Shown piece by piece: positions 16,497-25,470 of a DNA stretch of 64,000 nt (position 1 is the stretch's first letter; every line of letters starts with the position of its first letter). Made by a program: the position numbers and the translations under genes. The notes beneath the pieces were generated by a model, which worked only from the letters and a program-made list of their open reading frames with translations, made no database searches and was not told the origin of the DNA. Source of the DNA: Pseudomonas panipatensis (lineage in GTDB: Bacteria; Pseudomonadota; Gammaproteobacteria; Pseudomonadales; Pseudomonadaceae); assembly GCF_900099785.1 (NCBI RefSeq), contig NZ_FNDS01000013.1, positions 38,544 to 102,543 of the forward strand, given 5' to 3'.

Positions 16497-17891
16497 ATGA
16501 CCGCCAGCGGTATCAGCGAACAGGCAGTGGCAACCTTCACCGCCCGCGAACGGCAACGTTTCCTGGAACAGAACCCGAAATCCGTGGCCCTCGCCGAACG
16601 CGCGCGCAACTCCCTGTATGCCGGGGTGCCGATGCACTGGATGGCCGACTGGTCGACGCCTTGCCCGCTGTTCGTCGATCGCGCCAAGGGGGCGCGCTTC
16701 TATGACGTCGACGGTCACGAGTACATCGACTTCTGCCTGGGCGACACCGGCACCATGTTCGGCCACTCGCCGGACCCCGTGGCGCGCGCCATCGCCGAGC
16801 AGGCGAACAACGGCCTGACCACCATGCTGCCGGGCGAGGACGCGGTGGTCTGCGGCGAGCTGCTCGCCGCGCGCTTCGGCCTGCCCTTCTGGCAAGTCAC
16901 CGCCACCGCCACCGACTCCAACCGCTACGTGCTGCGCTGGGCGCGCGCCATCACCGGGCGCAAGACCCTGCTGGTGTTCGACGGCTGCTACCACGGCACC
17001 GTCGACGACGTGATGGTGCGCTACCGCGACGGCGCGACCGTGCACCGCTCCGGGCTGGTCGGCCAGGCCTACGACCTGACCCAGTACAGCCGCGCCATTC
17101 CGTTCAACGACCTCGAGGCACTGGAAGCCGCGCTGGCCCAGGGTGACGTCTGCGCCCTGCTCTGCGAGCCGGCGATGACCAACATCGGCATGGTCCTGCC
17201 CGATCCTGGCTTCCTGCAGAAGTGCCGCGAGCTGACCCGCCGGTACGGCAGCCTGCTGATCATCGACGAAACCCACACCATCTCCACCGATATCGGTGGC
17301 TGCACCAAGTTGTGGAACCTCGACCCGGACTTCTTCGTGGTCGGCAAGCCGATCGCCGGCGGCGTGCCCTGCGGCATCTTCGGCTGCAGCGCGGAGATGG
17401 CCGAGAAGATGCTCGCCTCGCGCCAGAAAGCCCAGGAAGACAGCCATGGCCACGGCCACAGCGGCATGGGCACCACGCTCTCGGCGAACGCCCTGGCCAT
17501 GCACTGCATGCGCGCCAACCTGGAGCAGGTGATGACCCCGGCCGCCTACGCGCACATGCTGCCCCTGGCCAAGCGCCTGGCAGACGGGTTCCGCCGGCTG
17601 ATCGCCAAGCACGCGCTGAAGTGGTCGGTGACCGAACTCGGCGCACGCAGCGAGTTCCAGTTCTGCCCGGTTTCGCCGCGCACCGGCGCCGAAGCCGAGG
17701 CGGCCTTCCACGACGAGCTGCAGATGGCCCTGCACCTGTACCTGATCAACCGCGGCATCCTGATCACGCCGTTCCACAACATGACGCTGTGCTGTCCGGC
17801 CACCAGCGAGGCCGACGTCGACCGCCTGATCGCCACCCTCGACCAGGCGCTGACCGAGCTGCTGGCGATCCCCGGCGCGCGCGCGGCGTAG
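16497..17891 (+). CDS. Class III (glutamate-1-semialdehyde-like) aminotransferase
   Basis: A 464-residue PLP enzyme of the class III/aspartate aminotransferase family, in the glutamate-1-semialdehyde aminomutase-like branch. Seen: RFYDVDGHEYIDFCLGDTG near residue 66, the PLP aspartate segment LLIIDETHTISTD, and the Schiff-base lysine in VVGKPIAGGVPCGIFG near residue 285. It would move an amino group from a small amine or amino acid to a keto acid. ATG 16497 has the strong site GAGGTG 6 bases upstream; an upstream ATG at 16467 has none. First gene of the plus-strand operon with the GS-like ligase; the divergent SDR and GntR complete the cluster. Confidence 0.9.
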   Translation: MTASGISEQAVATFTARERQRFLEQNPKSVALAERARNSLYAGVPMHWMADWSTPCPLFVDRAKGARFYDVDGHEYIDFCLGDTGTMFGHSPDPVARAIAEQANNGLTTMLPGEDAVVCGELLAARFGLPFWQVTATATDSNRYVLRWARAITGRKTLLVFDGCYHGTVDDVMVRYRDGATVHRSGLVGQAYDLTQYSRAIPFNDLEALEAALAQGDVCALLCEPAMTNIGMVLPDPGFLQKCRELTRRYGSLLIIDETHTISTDIGGCTKLWNLDPDFFVVGKPIAGGVPCGIFGCSAEMAEKMLASRQKAQEDSHGHGHSGMGTTLSANALAMHCMRANLEQVMTPAAYAHMLPLAKRLADGFRRLIAKHALKWSVTELGARSEFQFCPVSPRTGAEAEAAFHDELQMALHLYLINRGILITPFHNMTLCCPATSEADVDRLIATLDQALTELLAIPGARAA

Positions 17892-18002
17892 GCTCGGCCG
17901 AGTAGCGCGAATGCCATGCTGACGCGCGCGCGCAGCGTATCGATGGGTCCTGCCGCGCCGCGGCCGGCCCATCCAATCCAGGTTCCACAACGAGACATCG
18001 CC

Positions 18003-19370
18003 ATGCAATTCGCCAATCGCCAGGAAGCCGAAGCCTTCCTCGCCGCGCACCCGGAGGTGCGCAGCATCGAACTCTTCATCATCGACGCCAACGGCGTGCC
18101 GCGCGGCAAACTGCTGCACCGCGACGAACTGCTGGCGATCTACGACAACGGCCGGCCGCTGCCCAGCTCGATTCTCGCGCTGACCATCCAGGGCGAGGAC
18201 GTCGAGAGCACCGGGCTGGTCTGGGAAGTCGCCGACGCCGACTGCTGGACCTACCCGCTGCCCGGCAGCCTGACCCTGCAACCCTGGCGCGCCACGCCGA
18301 CCGGCCAGTTGCAGGTGAGCATGCATCCGACCCAGGGCCTGCCGGCCACCCCGGCCGATCCGCGCCAGGTGCTGGCGCGCGTGGTCGAGCGGCTCAAGGC
18401 CGACGGTTTCCACCCGGTGATGGCGGTGGAGCTGGAGTTCTACCTGCTGGACAAGCAACGCGACGCCCAGGGCCGTCCGCAACCGGCGGTGCAGATGAAC
18501 GGCGTGCGCCCGGACGCGCCGCAGGTGTATGGCGTCTACGAGCTGGAGCAAGTACAGCCGTTCCTCGACGACCTCTACGCCGCCTGCGAGGCCCAGGGCC
18601 TGCCGGTGCGCACGGCGATCTCCGAGTACGCCCCCGGCCAGCTCGAACTGACCCTGGAGCACCGCTTCGACGCCCTCCAGGCGGTCGACGAAGGGGTGCG
18701 CTACAAGCGCCTGGTCAAGGGCGTGGCAAACAAGCACGGGCTGCAGGCCTGCTTCATGGCCAAGCCGTTCGGCGACCGCGCCGGCAGCGGCATGCACATG
18801 CACGTCAGCCTGGCCGATGCCGACGGCAACAACCTCTATGCCAGCGAAGACCCGCACGGCACGCCGCTGCTGCGCCAGTCGATCGGCGGCATGATGGCGA
18901 CCCTGCTCGACTCGCTGGCGATCTTCTGCCCCAACGCCAACTCCTTCCGCCGCTTCCAGGCCAACAGCTACGCGCCGCTGGCCAAGAGCTGGGGCGTGAA
19001 CAACCGCACCGTGTCCTTCCGCGTGCCCGGCGGCCCGGCCAACAGCCGGCACATCGAGCACCGCATCTGCGGCGCCGACGCCAACCCCTACCTGGCCGCC
19101 GCGGCGATCCTCGCCGGTATCCACCAGGGCATCCGCGAGCAACTCGACCCGGGCGCCGCCATCACCGGCAACGGTTATGCACAGGCCCGTGAATTCCTCC
19201 CCACCGACTGGCTCACCGCCCTGCGCGCGCTGGAACAGTCGACCTGGGCGCGCGAGGCCTTGAGCGAGGACTTCCTCAAGGTGTTCCTGGCGATCAAGTG
19301 GGAGGAGTATCGGCAGTTCATGGGCGAAGTCGGCGAGCAGGACTGGCGCTGGTATCTGCACCACGCCTGA
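18003..19370 (+). CDS. Glutamine synthetase-family ligase (gamma-glutamyl-amine synthetase-like)
   Basis: A 455-residue GS-fold enzyme of the PauA/SpuI/PuuA type, which joins glutamate and an amine using ATP. Residues seen: metal-binding Glu pair in MAVELEFYLLD, glutamate-site EYAPGQLELTL, GSGMHMHVSL for ATP/metal, NRTVSFRVPGG, EHRICGADANPYLAAAAILA. It lacks the adenylylation region of GlnA and begins with the short beta-grasp domain SIELFIIDANGVPRGKLL. Start ATG 18003. With the neighbouring aminotransferase and two SDRs it should act on an amine or amino-alcohol that is gamma-glutamylated before oxidation. The same gene order (GntR, SDR, aminotransferase, GS, SDR) occurs in P. aeruginosa. 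The exact amine is unknown. Confidence 0.9.
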   Translation: MQFANRQEAEAFLAAHPEVRSIELFIIDANGVPRGKLLHRDELLAIYDNGRPLPSSILALTIQGEDVESTGLVWEVADADCWTYPLPGSLTLQPWRATPTGQLQVSMHPTQGLPATPADPRQVLARVVERLKADGFHPVMAVELEFYLLDKQRDAQGRPQPAVQMNGVRPDAPQVYGVYELEQVQPFLDDLYAACEAQGLPVRTAISEYAPGQLELTLEHRFDALQAVDEGVRYKRLVKGVANKHGLQACFMAKPFGDRAGSGMHMHVSLADADGNNLYASEDPHGTPLLRQSIGGMMATLLDSLAIFCPNANSFRRFQANSYAPLAKSWGVNNRTVSFRVPGGPANSRHIEHRICGADANPYLAAAAILAGIHQGIREQLDPGAAITGNGYAQAREFLPTDWLTALRALEQSTWAREALSEDFLKVFLAIKWEEYRQFMGEVGEQDWRWYLHHA

Positions 19371-19418
19371 GCGCCGGCGCCGCCGTAACTCCGAGCGGCT
19401 ATCGGCTTGAAGGAACAC

Positions 19419-19449
19419 GGCCCGGGCGTCCATGGACGCCCGGGCCTTT
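19419..19449 (+). terminator. Long perfect inverted repeat, probable terminator after the GS-like gene
   Basis: Bases 19419-19446 form a perfect 28-bp palindrome (arms GGCCCGGGCGTCCA and its complement) followed by TTTA. The stem is very stable but the T run is short, so it may end transcription imperfectly, letting the following SDR be read partly from the upstream promoter. Confidence 0.6.
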
Positions 19450-19593
19450 ACGCAAAAATTACCCTGGCAAAGCGAAGATTCTGGTCTTTTCTTGGTCAGT
19501 AGATGCAAGGGTCCGAAGGGCCCTTCCCCACGGCGCCTCCGCTGCTGCCTGGCGGCGCGCCTTTCCCTATCAGGCAGGGAGATCTCTCACACA

Positions 19594-20352
19594 ATGAGCA
19601 CACCCGTTGTTCTGATCACCGGCGCCGCCGGCGGCCTCGGCAAAGCCATCGCCAAGCGTTTCGCCCAGAGCCATTGGCGCATTGCCGCCACCGACGTCGA
19701 CAAGAGCGGGCTGCACGCCCTCAACGCGCAGGTGCCGCTGGAAGCCAGCGCGGTGGCCGACCTGCGCCACGCAGACAACTGCCAGAGCCTGGTTTCCGAC
19801 ATCCTCGCCCGCACCGGCCGCCTGGATGCCCTGGTGAACGCCGCCGGGGTCTGGCGCGAAGGGCCGGTGGAGTCCTTCAACGAGGACGATTTCGACCTGG
19901 TGCTGGGGGTCAACCTCAAGGCCGCCTTCTATATGTGCCAGGCCGCCACGCCCTACCTGAAGGAAAACCACGGCTGCATCGTCAACATCTCCAGCGACTC
20001 CGGGCGCCAGGCCTACCGCGGCTCGGCGGCCTACTGCGCGAGCAAGGCGGCGCTGACCATGCTGACCCGCACCCTGGCCCTGGAACTGGCCGAGCAAGGC
20101 GTGCGGGTCAACGCCATCTCGCCGGCCGACATCGCCACGCCGATGCTCGACTACCAGGCCGAGCGCTACGGCCAGGGCAACCCCGACGCCTACAAACGCG
20201 CCCTGCTGATGGATTATCCACAGGGCAAGGTGGCGCGCTTCATCCGCCCGGAAGAAGTCGCCGAACTGGTCTGGTATCTCTGCTGCCCGCAATCCGAAGC
20301 CATCACCGGTGCCGACCTGGCCATCGACTTCGGTCTCTCCGCCGGGCGCTGA
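19594..20352 (+). CDS. Short-chain dehydrogenase/reductase (cluster SDR 2)
   Basis: A 252-residue classical SDR: TGAAGGLGKAIAKRF (NAD-binding), the Asp of ATDVDKSG that favours NAD over NADP, NAAGVWREG, catalytic NISSDSG, YCASK, SPADIATPM, and ITGADLAIDFGLS near the end. ATG 19594 follows GGGAGAT by several bases and gives the expected N-terminus MSTPVVLITGAAGG. It closes the amine-utilisation cluster downstream of the GS-like ligase but sits beyond the inverted repeat at 19419-19449, so it may have its own promoter. It probably oxidises an alcohol intermediate; substrate not known. Confidence 0.88.
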   Translation: MSTPVVLITGAAGGLGKAIAKRFAQSHWRIAATDVDKSGLHALNAQVPLEASAVADLRHADNCQSLVSDILARTGRLDALVNAAGVWREGPVESFNEDDFDLVLGVNLKAAFYMCQAATPYLKENHGCIVNISSDSGRQAYRGSAAYCASKAALTMLTRTLALELAEQGVRVNAISPADIATPMLDYQAERYGQGNPDAYKRALLMDYPQGKVARFIRPEEVAELVWYLCCPQSEAITGADLAIDFGLSAGR

Positions 20353-20562
20353 GCCCCACCCCGCGCGGGCGGCGCACGCTTCCGAAAGGGAGCACGAGCC
20401 GCCCGCGATCCCGCCGCGCGCACTGATCGCCCACTTCCGCCTCGGCCAGACCACGCCCGGCTGTTCATCGCCGCCAAGGGCGTGTATAGAAAAAACTGTG
20501 TCGCCAGCCCCGGCCGCGCGCGTCCAGTGTTGGTCCCTTGTCACCGTTCACCCGAGAGCGTT

Positions 20563-21066
20563 ATGGAACCCGGCAACCATCAACTCAGCATGACCGTCCT
20601 CATGACCCCCGACATGGCCAACTTTTCCGGCAATGTCCACGGCGGCACCCTGCTCAAGTACCTCGACGAAGTGGCCTATGCCTGCGCCAGCCGCTACGCC
20701 GGTCATTACGTGGTGACCCTGTCGGTCGACCAGGTGATCTTCCGCGAGCCGATCCACGTCGGCGAGCTGGTGACCTTCCTCGCCTCGGTGAACTACACCG
20801 GGCGCACCTCCATGGAAATCGGCGTGAAAGTGGTCACCGAGAACATCCGCGAAAAATCGGTGCGCCACACCAACAGTTGCTTCTTCACCATGGTGGCGCT
20901 GGACGACGAGCGCAAACCCACCAACGTGCCGCCGCTGCAACCGCAGACCCGCGAGGAGAAGCGCCGCTTCGCCCAGGCACAGCAGCGCCGCCAACTGCGC
21001 CAGGAACTGGAACAGCGCTACCAGGCGATCCGCGAGGAGTGGGACCGCCCGGCCGACATGTCTTGA
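20563..21066 (+). CDS. Hotdog-fold acyl-CoA thioesterase
   Basis: A 167-residue YciA/BACH-type acyl-CoA thioesterase that hydrolyses acyl-CoA to free acid and CoA. Core motifs: MTVLMTPDMANFSGNVHGGTLLKYLDEVAYACA (helix with the catalytic Asn and Asp/Glu positions), VTLSVDQVIFREPIHVGELV, and SCFFTMVALDD. The C-terminal 45 residues form a charged helical tail (REEKRRFAQAQQRRQLRQEL) longer than in YciA, perhaps for oligomerisation. Start ATG 20563 matches the family. Monocistronic. Confidence 0.9.
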   Translation: MEPGNHQLSMTVLMTPDMANFSGNVHGGTLLKYLDEVAYACASRYAGHYVVTLSVDQVIFREPIHVGELVTFLASVNYTGRTSMEIGVKVVTENIREKSVRHTNSCFFTMVALDDERKPTNVPPLQPQTREEKRRFAQAQQRRQLRQELEQRYQAIREEWDRPADMS

Positions 21067-21299
21067 CAAGAAATCCCCGGCTCCACTGAAAAACCTCAAC
21101 GCGTCAACGGGTTAACCTTGAGCGCTGGCCATGGCGAACGCCTTGCCAGCGCCTAGGCTCAGTACGACAGCTCACCGAGCGCGGCAAGCCTTCGTACAGA
21201 ACCAGGTTTTTCCCTTGCGCGGGTTTGCCCCCGTGACTCAGCTTCGAGCCGCCGCGCCGATCCGGCACGGCGGCTCCCTGTGTGCCCGGAGCCCAGACC
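21067..21299 (+). promoter_or_regulatory. Structured leader region before the KefB-like antiporter
   Basis: The 233 bp before the antiporter hold two clear inverted repeats. At about 21120-21152 GCGCTGGC and GCCAGCGC enclose a smaller GGCG..CGCC hairpin. At 21246-21276 GAGCCGCCG pairs with CGGCGGCTC over a 13-base loop. No T run follows either, so these look like leader RNA structure rather than terminators. No known riboswitch was recognised. Confidence 0.35.
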
Positions 21300-22988
21300 A
21301 TGCACCACACTCCGCTGCTGACCACCCTCGCCGCCGGCTTCGTGCTGGCCTTCATCCTCGGCACCCTGGCCAATCGCCTGCGCATCTCGCCACTGGTGGG
21401 CTACCTGCTCGCCGGCGTGCTGGCCGGCCCCTTCACTCCCGGCTACGTCGCCGACCAGGCCCTCTCGCAGGAGATCGCCGAACTCGGGGTGATCCTGCTG
21501 ATGTTCGGTGTCGGCCTGCACTTCTCGCTGAAAGACCTGCTCTCGGTGAAAGCCATCGCGATTCCCGGCGCGGTGGTGCAGATCGGCGTCGCCAGCCTGC
21601 TCGGCATCGGCCTGGCGCGGGCCATGGGCTGGAGCTTCGGCGGCGGCCTGGTGTTCGGCCTGGCGCTGTCGGTGGCCAGCACCGTGGTGCTGCTGCGCGC
21701 CCTGGAGCAGCGCCAGCTGATCGACACCAAGCGCGGGCGCATCGCCATTGGCTGGCTGATCGTCGAAGACCTGGCGATGGTCCTCACGCTGGTCCTGCTG
21801 CCAGCCCTCGCCGGCTCGCTCGGCGGCACCCCGGACGGCAACGCGGCTGGCGTGCTATTGCCGATCCTGCTCACCCTGGGCAAGGTGGTGGCCTTCGTCG
21901 CGCTGATGATCCTCGGCGGCCGACGCCTGGTGCCCTGGGTCCTGGAGCGGGTCGCGGCGACCGGCTCGCGCGAGCTGTTCACCCTCGCCGTGCTGGCCAT
22001 CGCCCTTGGCATCGCCTATGGCTCGGCCGTGCTGTTCGGCGTGTCCTTCGCCCTCGGCGCCTTCTTCGCCGGGATGATCCTCAACGAATCCGAACTCAGC
22101 CACGCGGCGGCGGAAAACTCGCTGCCGCTGCGCGATGCCTTCGCCGTGCTGTTCTTCGTGTCGGTGGGCATGCTGTTCAACCCGGCGATCCTGATCCACG
22201 AACCGCTGCCGGTGCTGGCCACCTTCCTGGTCATCGTCTTCGGCAAGTCCATCGCCGCCTATGTGATCGTGCGCGCCTTCGGCCACCCCAACAGCACGGC
22301 GCTGACCATCGCCGCCAGCCTGGCGCAGATCGGCGAGTTCTCCTTCATCCTGGTCGGCCTCGGCGGCACGCTCAACCTCCTGCCCGAACAGGGCCGCGAC
22401 CTGGTGCTGGCCGGGGCCATCCTGTCGATCCTGGTCAACCCGCTGCTGTTCATCGCCATCGAACGCCTGCAGGCGCGCCTGCTCGACACCGGCACCGATC
22501 AGACGCCGCTGGAAGCGCCGGACCTGCCACCGCCGGTACGCGAGCGCGAGCACGCCATCCTCATCGGCCACGGCCGCGTCGGCACGCTGCTCAGCACCCG
22601 CCTGCAGCGCGCCGGGGTGCCGCTGGTGGTGATCGAGGACAAGCGCGAGAAAGCCGCCGAACTGCGCGAGCGCGGCCTCAGCGTGGTGGTCGGCAACGCG
22701 GTCAGCCCGGAAGTACTGGCCCAGGCCAATATCGAGGCGGCGCACTGGATGCTGATCGCCATCCCCAACGGCTTCGAGGCGGGACGCATCGCCAGCCAGG
22801 CGCGTGCCGCCAATCCTGGTCTGGAAATCATCGCCCGCGCGCATTTCGATGCCGAGGTGGAATACCTCGAGCAGAACGGCGCCAACCTGGTGATCATGGG
22901 CGAGCGTGAAATCGCCCGCGGCATGGCCAAGCGCCTCGGCCTGACCGAGGAAAGCGCGGACGACGCGCAGCGACCGGCGCCGGCCTGA
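21300..22988 (+). CDS. YbaL/KefB-type monovalent cation:proton antiporter
   Basis: A 562-residue CPA2 transporter that exchanges K+ or Na+ for H+. Residues 1-390 are the Na+/H+ exchanger domain with about 12 hydrophobic helices, starting LLTTLAAGFVLAFILGTLAN and including ELGVILLMFGVGLHFSLKDL and FALGAFFAGMILNESELSH, which resemble the KefB/YbaL pore and regulatory loop. The C-terminal RCK/TrkA-N domain starts HAILIGHGRVGTLLSTRL (nucleotide-binding GxGxxG), followed by acidic VIEDKREKAAELRERG. GGAG lies about 8 bases before ATG 21300. Single gene, convergent with pdxY 16 bp downstream. Confidence 0.93.
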   Translation: MHHTPLLTTLAAGFVLAFILGTLANRLRISPLVGYLLAGVLAGPFTPGYVADQALSQEIAELGVILLMFGVGLHFSLKDLLSVKAIAIPGAVVQIGVASLLGIGLARAMGWSFGGGLVFGLALSVASTVVLLRALEQRQLIDTKRGRIAIGWLIVEDLAMVLTLVLLPALAGSLGGTPDGNAAGVLLPILLTLGKVVAFVALMILGGRRLVPWVLERVAATGSRELFTLAVLAIALGIAYGSAVLFGVSFALGAFFAGMILNESELSHAAAENSLPLRDAFAVLFFVSVGMLFNPAILIHEPLPVLATFLVIVFGKSIAAYVIVRAFGHPNSTALTIAASLAQIGEFSFILVGLGGTLNLLPEQGRDLVLAGAILSILVNPLLFIAIERLQARLLDTGTDQTPLEAPDLPPPVREREHAILIGHGRVGTLLSTRLQRAGVPLVVIEDKREKAAELRERGLSVVVGNAVSPEVLAQANIEAAHWMLIAIPNGFEAGRIASQARAANPGLEIIARAHFDAEVEYLEQNGANLVIMGEREIARGMAKRLGLTEESADDAQRPAPA

Positions 22989-23004
22989 GCCGCCGCCGCG
23001 CGCC

Positions 23005-23871
23005 TCAGAGCATCCGCGCCTCGAACTTCACGCGCGGGTGGGCGATGCGATCCTGGGCGCGCACCAGCTCCAGCTCGTAGCTTCCGCAGGCCTGGGTTTC
23101 CAGCAGCACCTCGTGCACCGCGGCGGCGGCGAATTCGAAGGCCGCGCGCAAGCTGTCGCCGAGCAGCAGGCGGGCCAGGAACAGCCCGGAAGTGAGATCG
23201 CCGACGCCCACCGGCTGGCGCGGGAAGGCCAGCAGCGGCCGGCGCAGGTGCCAGGTTTCCTGGTCGCTCACCAGCAGCATCTCGAAATCGTCGCTCGGCT
23301 TGCCCGGGTAGTTCAGGTGCTTCACCAGCACCGCTTTCGGGCCGCGCGCCAGCAGGCTGCGGGCCATCTCCACGCAATCGCCCAGGGACGCCGGCGAGCG
23401 GCCGCAGAAGCTGTCCAGCTCCAATTGGTTGGGGCACAGGTAATCGGCTACCGCGGTGGCCTCTTCGAGGAGGAAGTCGCCGACCTCCGGCGCCACGATG
23501 CAGCCCTTGTCGGGATGGCCCATCACCGGGTCGCAGAGGTAGATCGCCCGCGGATTGGCCTCGCGGATGCGCGCCACCGCTTCGAGGATCGCGCGGCCCT
23601 GGGCGGCGCTGCCGAGGTAGCCGGAAAGCACCGCGTCGCAATTGCCCAGTTCACCGATCTGGGCGATGCCCTCCACCAGCGCCGGAATCTGCTCCGGTGG
23701 CAGCACTTGTCCGGTCCAGTGTCCATACTGGGTATGGTTGGAGAACTGCACGGTGTTCAGCGGCCAGACATTCACCCCGACACGGCGCATCGGGAAGACC
23801 GCCGCGCTGTTGCCGGCATGGCCGAAAACCACATGGGACTGGATGGCGAGAACATGGGGCGTACGCGACAT
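23005..23871 (-). CDS. pdxY: Pyridoxal kinase
   Basis: A 288-residue ribokinase-superfamily kinase that phosphorylates pyridoxal to PLP in the vitamin B6 salvage pathway. PdxY landmarks: [20 protein letters not shown] at the N-terminus, [46 protein letters not shown], and the anion-hole/catalytic [15 protein letters not shown] near residue 222 (Asp base). Length and ends match PdxY. Located among genes for many PLP-dependent enzymes, but transcribed alone, convergent with the antiporter gene and divergent from a DUF3301 gene. Confidence 0.95.
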   Translation of the reverse strand: MSRTPHVLAIQSHVVFGHAGNSAAVFPMRRVGVNVWPLNTVQFSNHTQYGHWTGQVLPPEQIPALVEGIAQIGELGNCDAVLSGYLGSAAQGRAILEAVARIREANPRAIYLCDPVMGHPDKGCIVAPEVGDFLLEEATAVADYLCPNQLELDSFCGRSPASLGDCVEMARSLLARGPKAVLVKHLNYPGKPSDDFEMLLVSDQETWHLRRPLLAFPRQPVGVGDLTSGLFLARLLLGDSLRAAFEFAAAAVHEVLLETQACGSYELELVRAQDRIAHPRVKFEARML

Positions 23872-23995
23872 GGCGGGTTCCTACGGAAGAATGCGTCAGT
23901 ATGGGGCGCAATTCACAGCCAGGGAACCAGTGGCGCTCGCCGCTGAACGACAGAGTGGGTAAGCTGGTGCGCCGATTCCCGAGCGGAGCCTTGAA

Positions 23996-24445
23996 GTGAC
24001 CTTGGGCAACCTTTTCGCATTCATGTTGCTAGCCGCGGCCGCCGCCTGGTGGTGGCGCGTCCATGGCATTCGCGAGCGCGCCTTGCAACTGGCCAAGCAG
24101 CACTGCGCGCGCCAGGGCGTGGAGCTGCTCGACGAGAACGTCGCGCTGCGCCGCATGCGCCTGCAACGCAACGGCAGCGGTGTGCTCTGCCTGGCCCGCG
24201 AGTACGCCTTCGAGTTCACCGCCACGGGCCAGGATCGTTACAGCGGGCGCATCACCATGCTCGGACAGCGCCCCGGTCCGGTGGAGCTGGAAGCCTTCCG
24301 CTTCCAGCCCGAGGCGCACGAGGCGGGCAACGTGATCGAAGTGGTGCCGCCCCAGGCGGAAACCCTGCCGCCGCCGCACAAGGCCGACGTGGTGCACCTC
24401 GCCGAGTGGCGGCGCGCGCACCAGAACAAAAAGGTCGGCGACTGA
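23996..24445 (+). CDS. DUF3301 membrane-anchored protein
   Basis: A 149-residue protein with one N-terminal membrane helix (LGNLFAFMLLAAAAAWWWRV) and a cytoplasmic domain of the DUF3301 family: RERALQLAKQHCARQGVELLDENVALRRM, then YAFEFTATGQDRYSGRITMLG and a Pro-rich tail. Function unknown. Translation starts at GTG 23996 with GGAG about 7 bases upstream. It lies between pdxY (divergent) and a convergent hydrolase, the arrangement also seen in P. aeruginosa. Confidence 0.82.
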   Translation: MTLGNLFAFMLLAAAAAWWWRVHGIRERALQLAKQHCARQGVELLDENVALRRMRLQRNGSGVLCLAREYAFEFTATGQDRYSGRITMLGQRPGPVELEAFRFQPEAHEAGNVIEVVPPQAETLPPPHKADVVHLAEWRRAHQNKKVGD

Positions 24446-24486
24446 GCCACGGGCGCCGGCCGCCCGGCCGCTGAAGCGGCTTCCGG

Positions 24487-25365
24487 CTATTCGTGCGCGA
24501 GCAGGAAACGCGCGACCCGCTCGGCGCTGTCCTCTGGATATTCCTGCATGAAGCAATGCCCGCCGGCGACGCACTGGCCGCTGACGTGGTCGTTCTGTGC
24601 GCACCAGCGCGCCACCGCCTTGGGCACGAAGGGATAGGTCTGCTCGCCGAACAGCACCAGGCTCGGCGTCACGACCTTGGCCAGCGACGGCCACAGGCGC
24701 TTGGGGAAGGAGCTGAAGATTTCCGCCTCGCGGCTCGGCCGGCACTTCAGCTCGACGCCGCCCTCGACCGTCTTGATGGCGTTCTCCACATAGGCCCACA
24801 GCGCCTCGTCGCTCCAGCCCCTGAAGATCCCCCGGCCCTGCAGCCCGGCGTAGGCGGCGGCGCGGTCCGGCCACTGGCTGCGACGCGCCCGCGCCTTCTG
24901 CACCATGGTCCGGCGCTCGTGCAGGCCGAGCACTTCGGACAGCGCCATCACACCGATCATCGCCGGGGTGAAGAGCACCGGGTCGAGCAACACCGCCCGG
25001 CGGAACAGCGCCGGGTGACGGCCGAGGATCAGGCTGCTGAGCACCCCACCGAAGCTGTGCCCGCAGGCATGGCGCGGTACCTCGCCGAAGATCCCGCGGC
25101 CGGCCTCGAAGGCTTCCACGGCCATCTCCGCGCTGCGGTTCCAGCCGTGGAAGCGCCCGCCATGGTCGCTGTCGCCGTGGCCCTGCACGTCGCACAGCCA
25201 GAGGTCGAAGTCGGCGGCCAGGCGCGCCAGCATCGGCTCGTAGGCGCGGCCGCAGAAGCCGTTGCCATGCAGAAAGTGCAGCAAGGGCTTGCCGCTCGGC
25301 TCGCTGCGCCAGCCACGCAGGGTGAAGCCAGCGGAACAGGGGTGGGACCAGGCGATCAACTGCAT
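24487..25365 (-). CDS. Alpha/beta-fold hydrolase
   Basis: A 292-residue cytoplasmic hydrolase: HG oxyanion motif LLHFLHGNGFCGRAYEPML, nucleophile elbow ACGHSFGGVLSSLIL (Ser in GHSFGG), an acid residue around PSLVLFGEQTYPF, and catalytic His in VAGGHCFMQEYPED near the end. The lid region between strands 6 and 7 is helical and Arg-rich. The substrate cannot be deduced. Start ATG 25365. Monocistronic, divergent from mifS. Confidence 0.85.
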   Translation of the reverse strand: MQLIAWSHPCSAGFTLRGWRSEPSGKPLLHFLHGNGFCGRAYEPMLARLAADFDLWLCDVQGHGDSDHGGRFHGWNRSAEMAVEAFEAGRGIFGEVPRHACGHSFGGVLSSLILGRHPALFRRAVLLDPVLFTPAMIGVMALSEVLGLHERRTMVQKARARRSQWPDRAAAYAGLQGRGIFRGWSDEALWAYVENAIKTVEGGVELKCRPSREAEIFSSFPKRLWPSLAKVVTPSLVLFGEQTYPFVPKAVARWCAQNDHVSGQCVAGGHCFMQEYPEDSAERVARFLLAHE

Positions 25366-25470
25366 CGGAAGACTCTCCTCGAAGGCCGCGAAGTGTAGCG
25401 ACCGACGAGCGCGCCAGACCAGCGCCGCGGCATGCTATGGTCGCGCTCCGCGCCCAGTCTCCGATTCGCC

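Noticed and set aside
16323..19508. A 1061-codon open frame antisense to the aminotransferase and GS-like genes
   Set aside because: High GC opens long antisense frames. The translation is low-complexity (Arg/His/Gly/Ala-rich) with no domain, while the opposite strand encodes clear enzymes.
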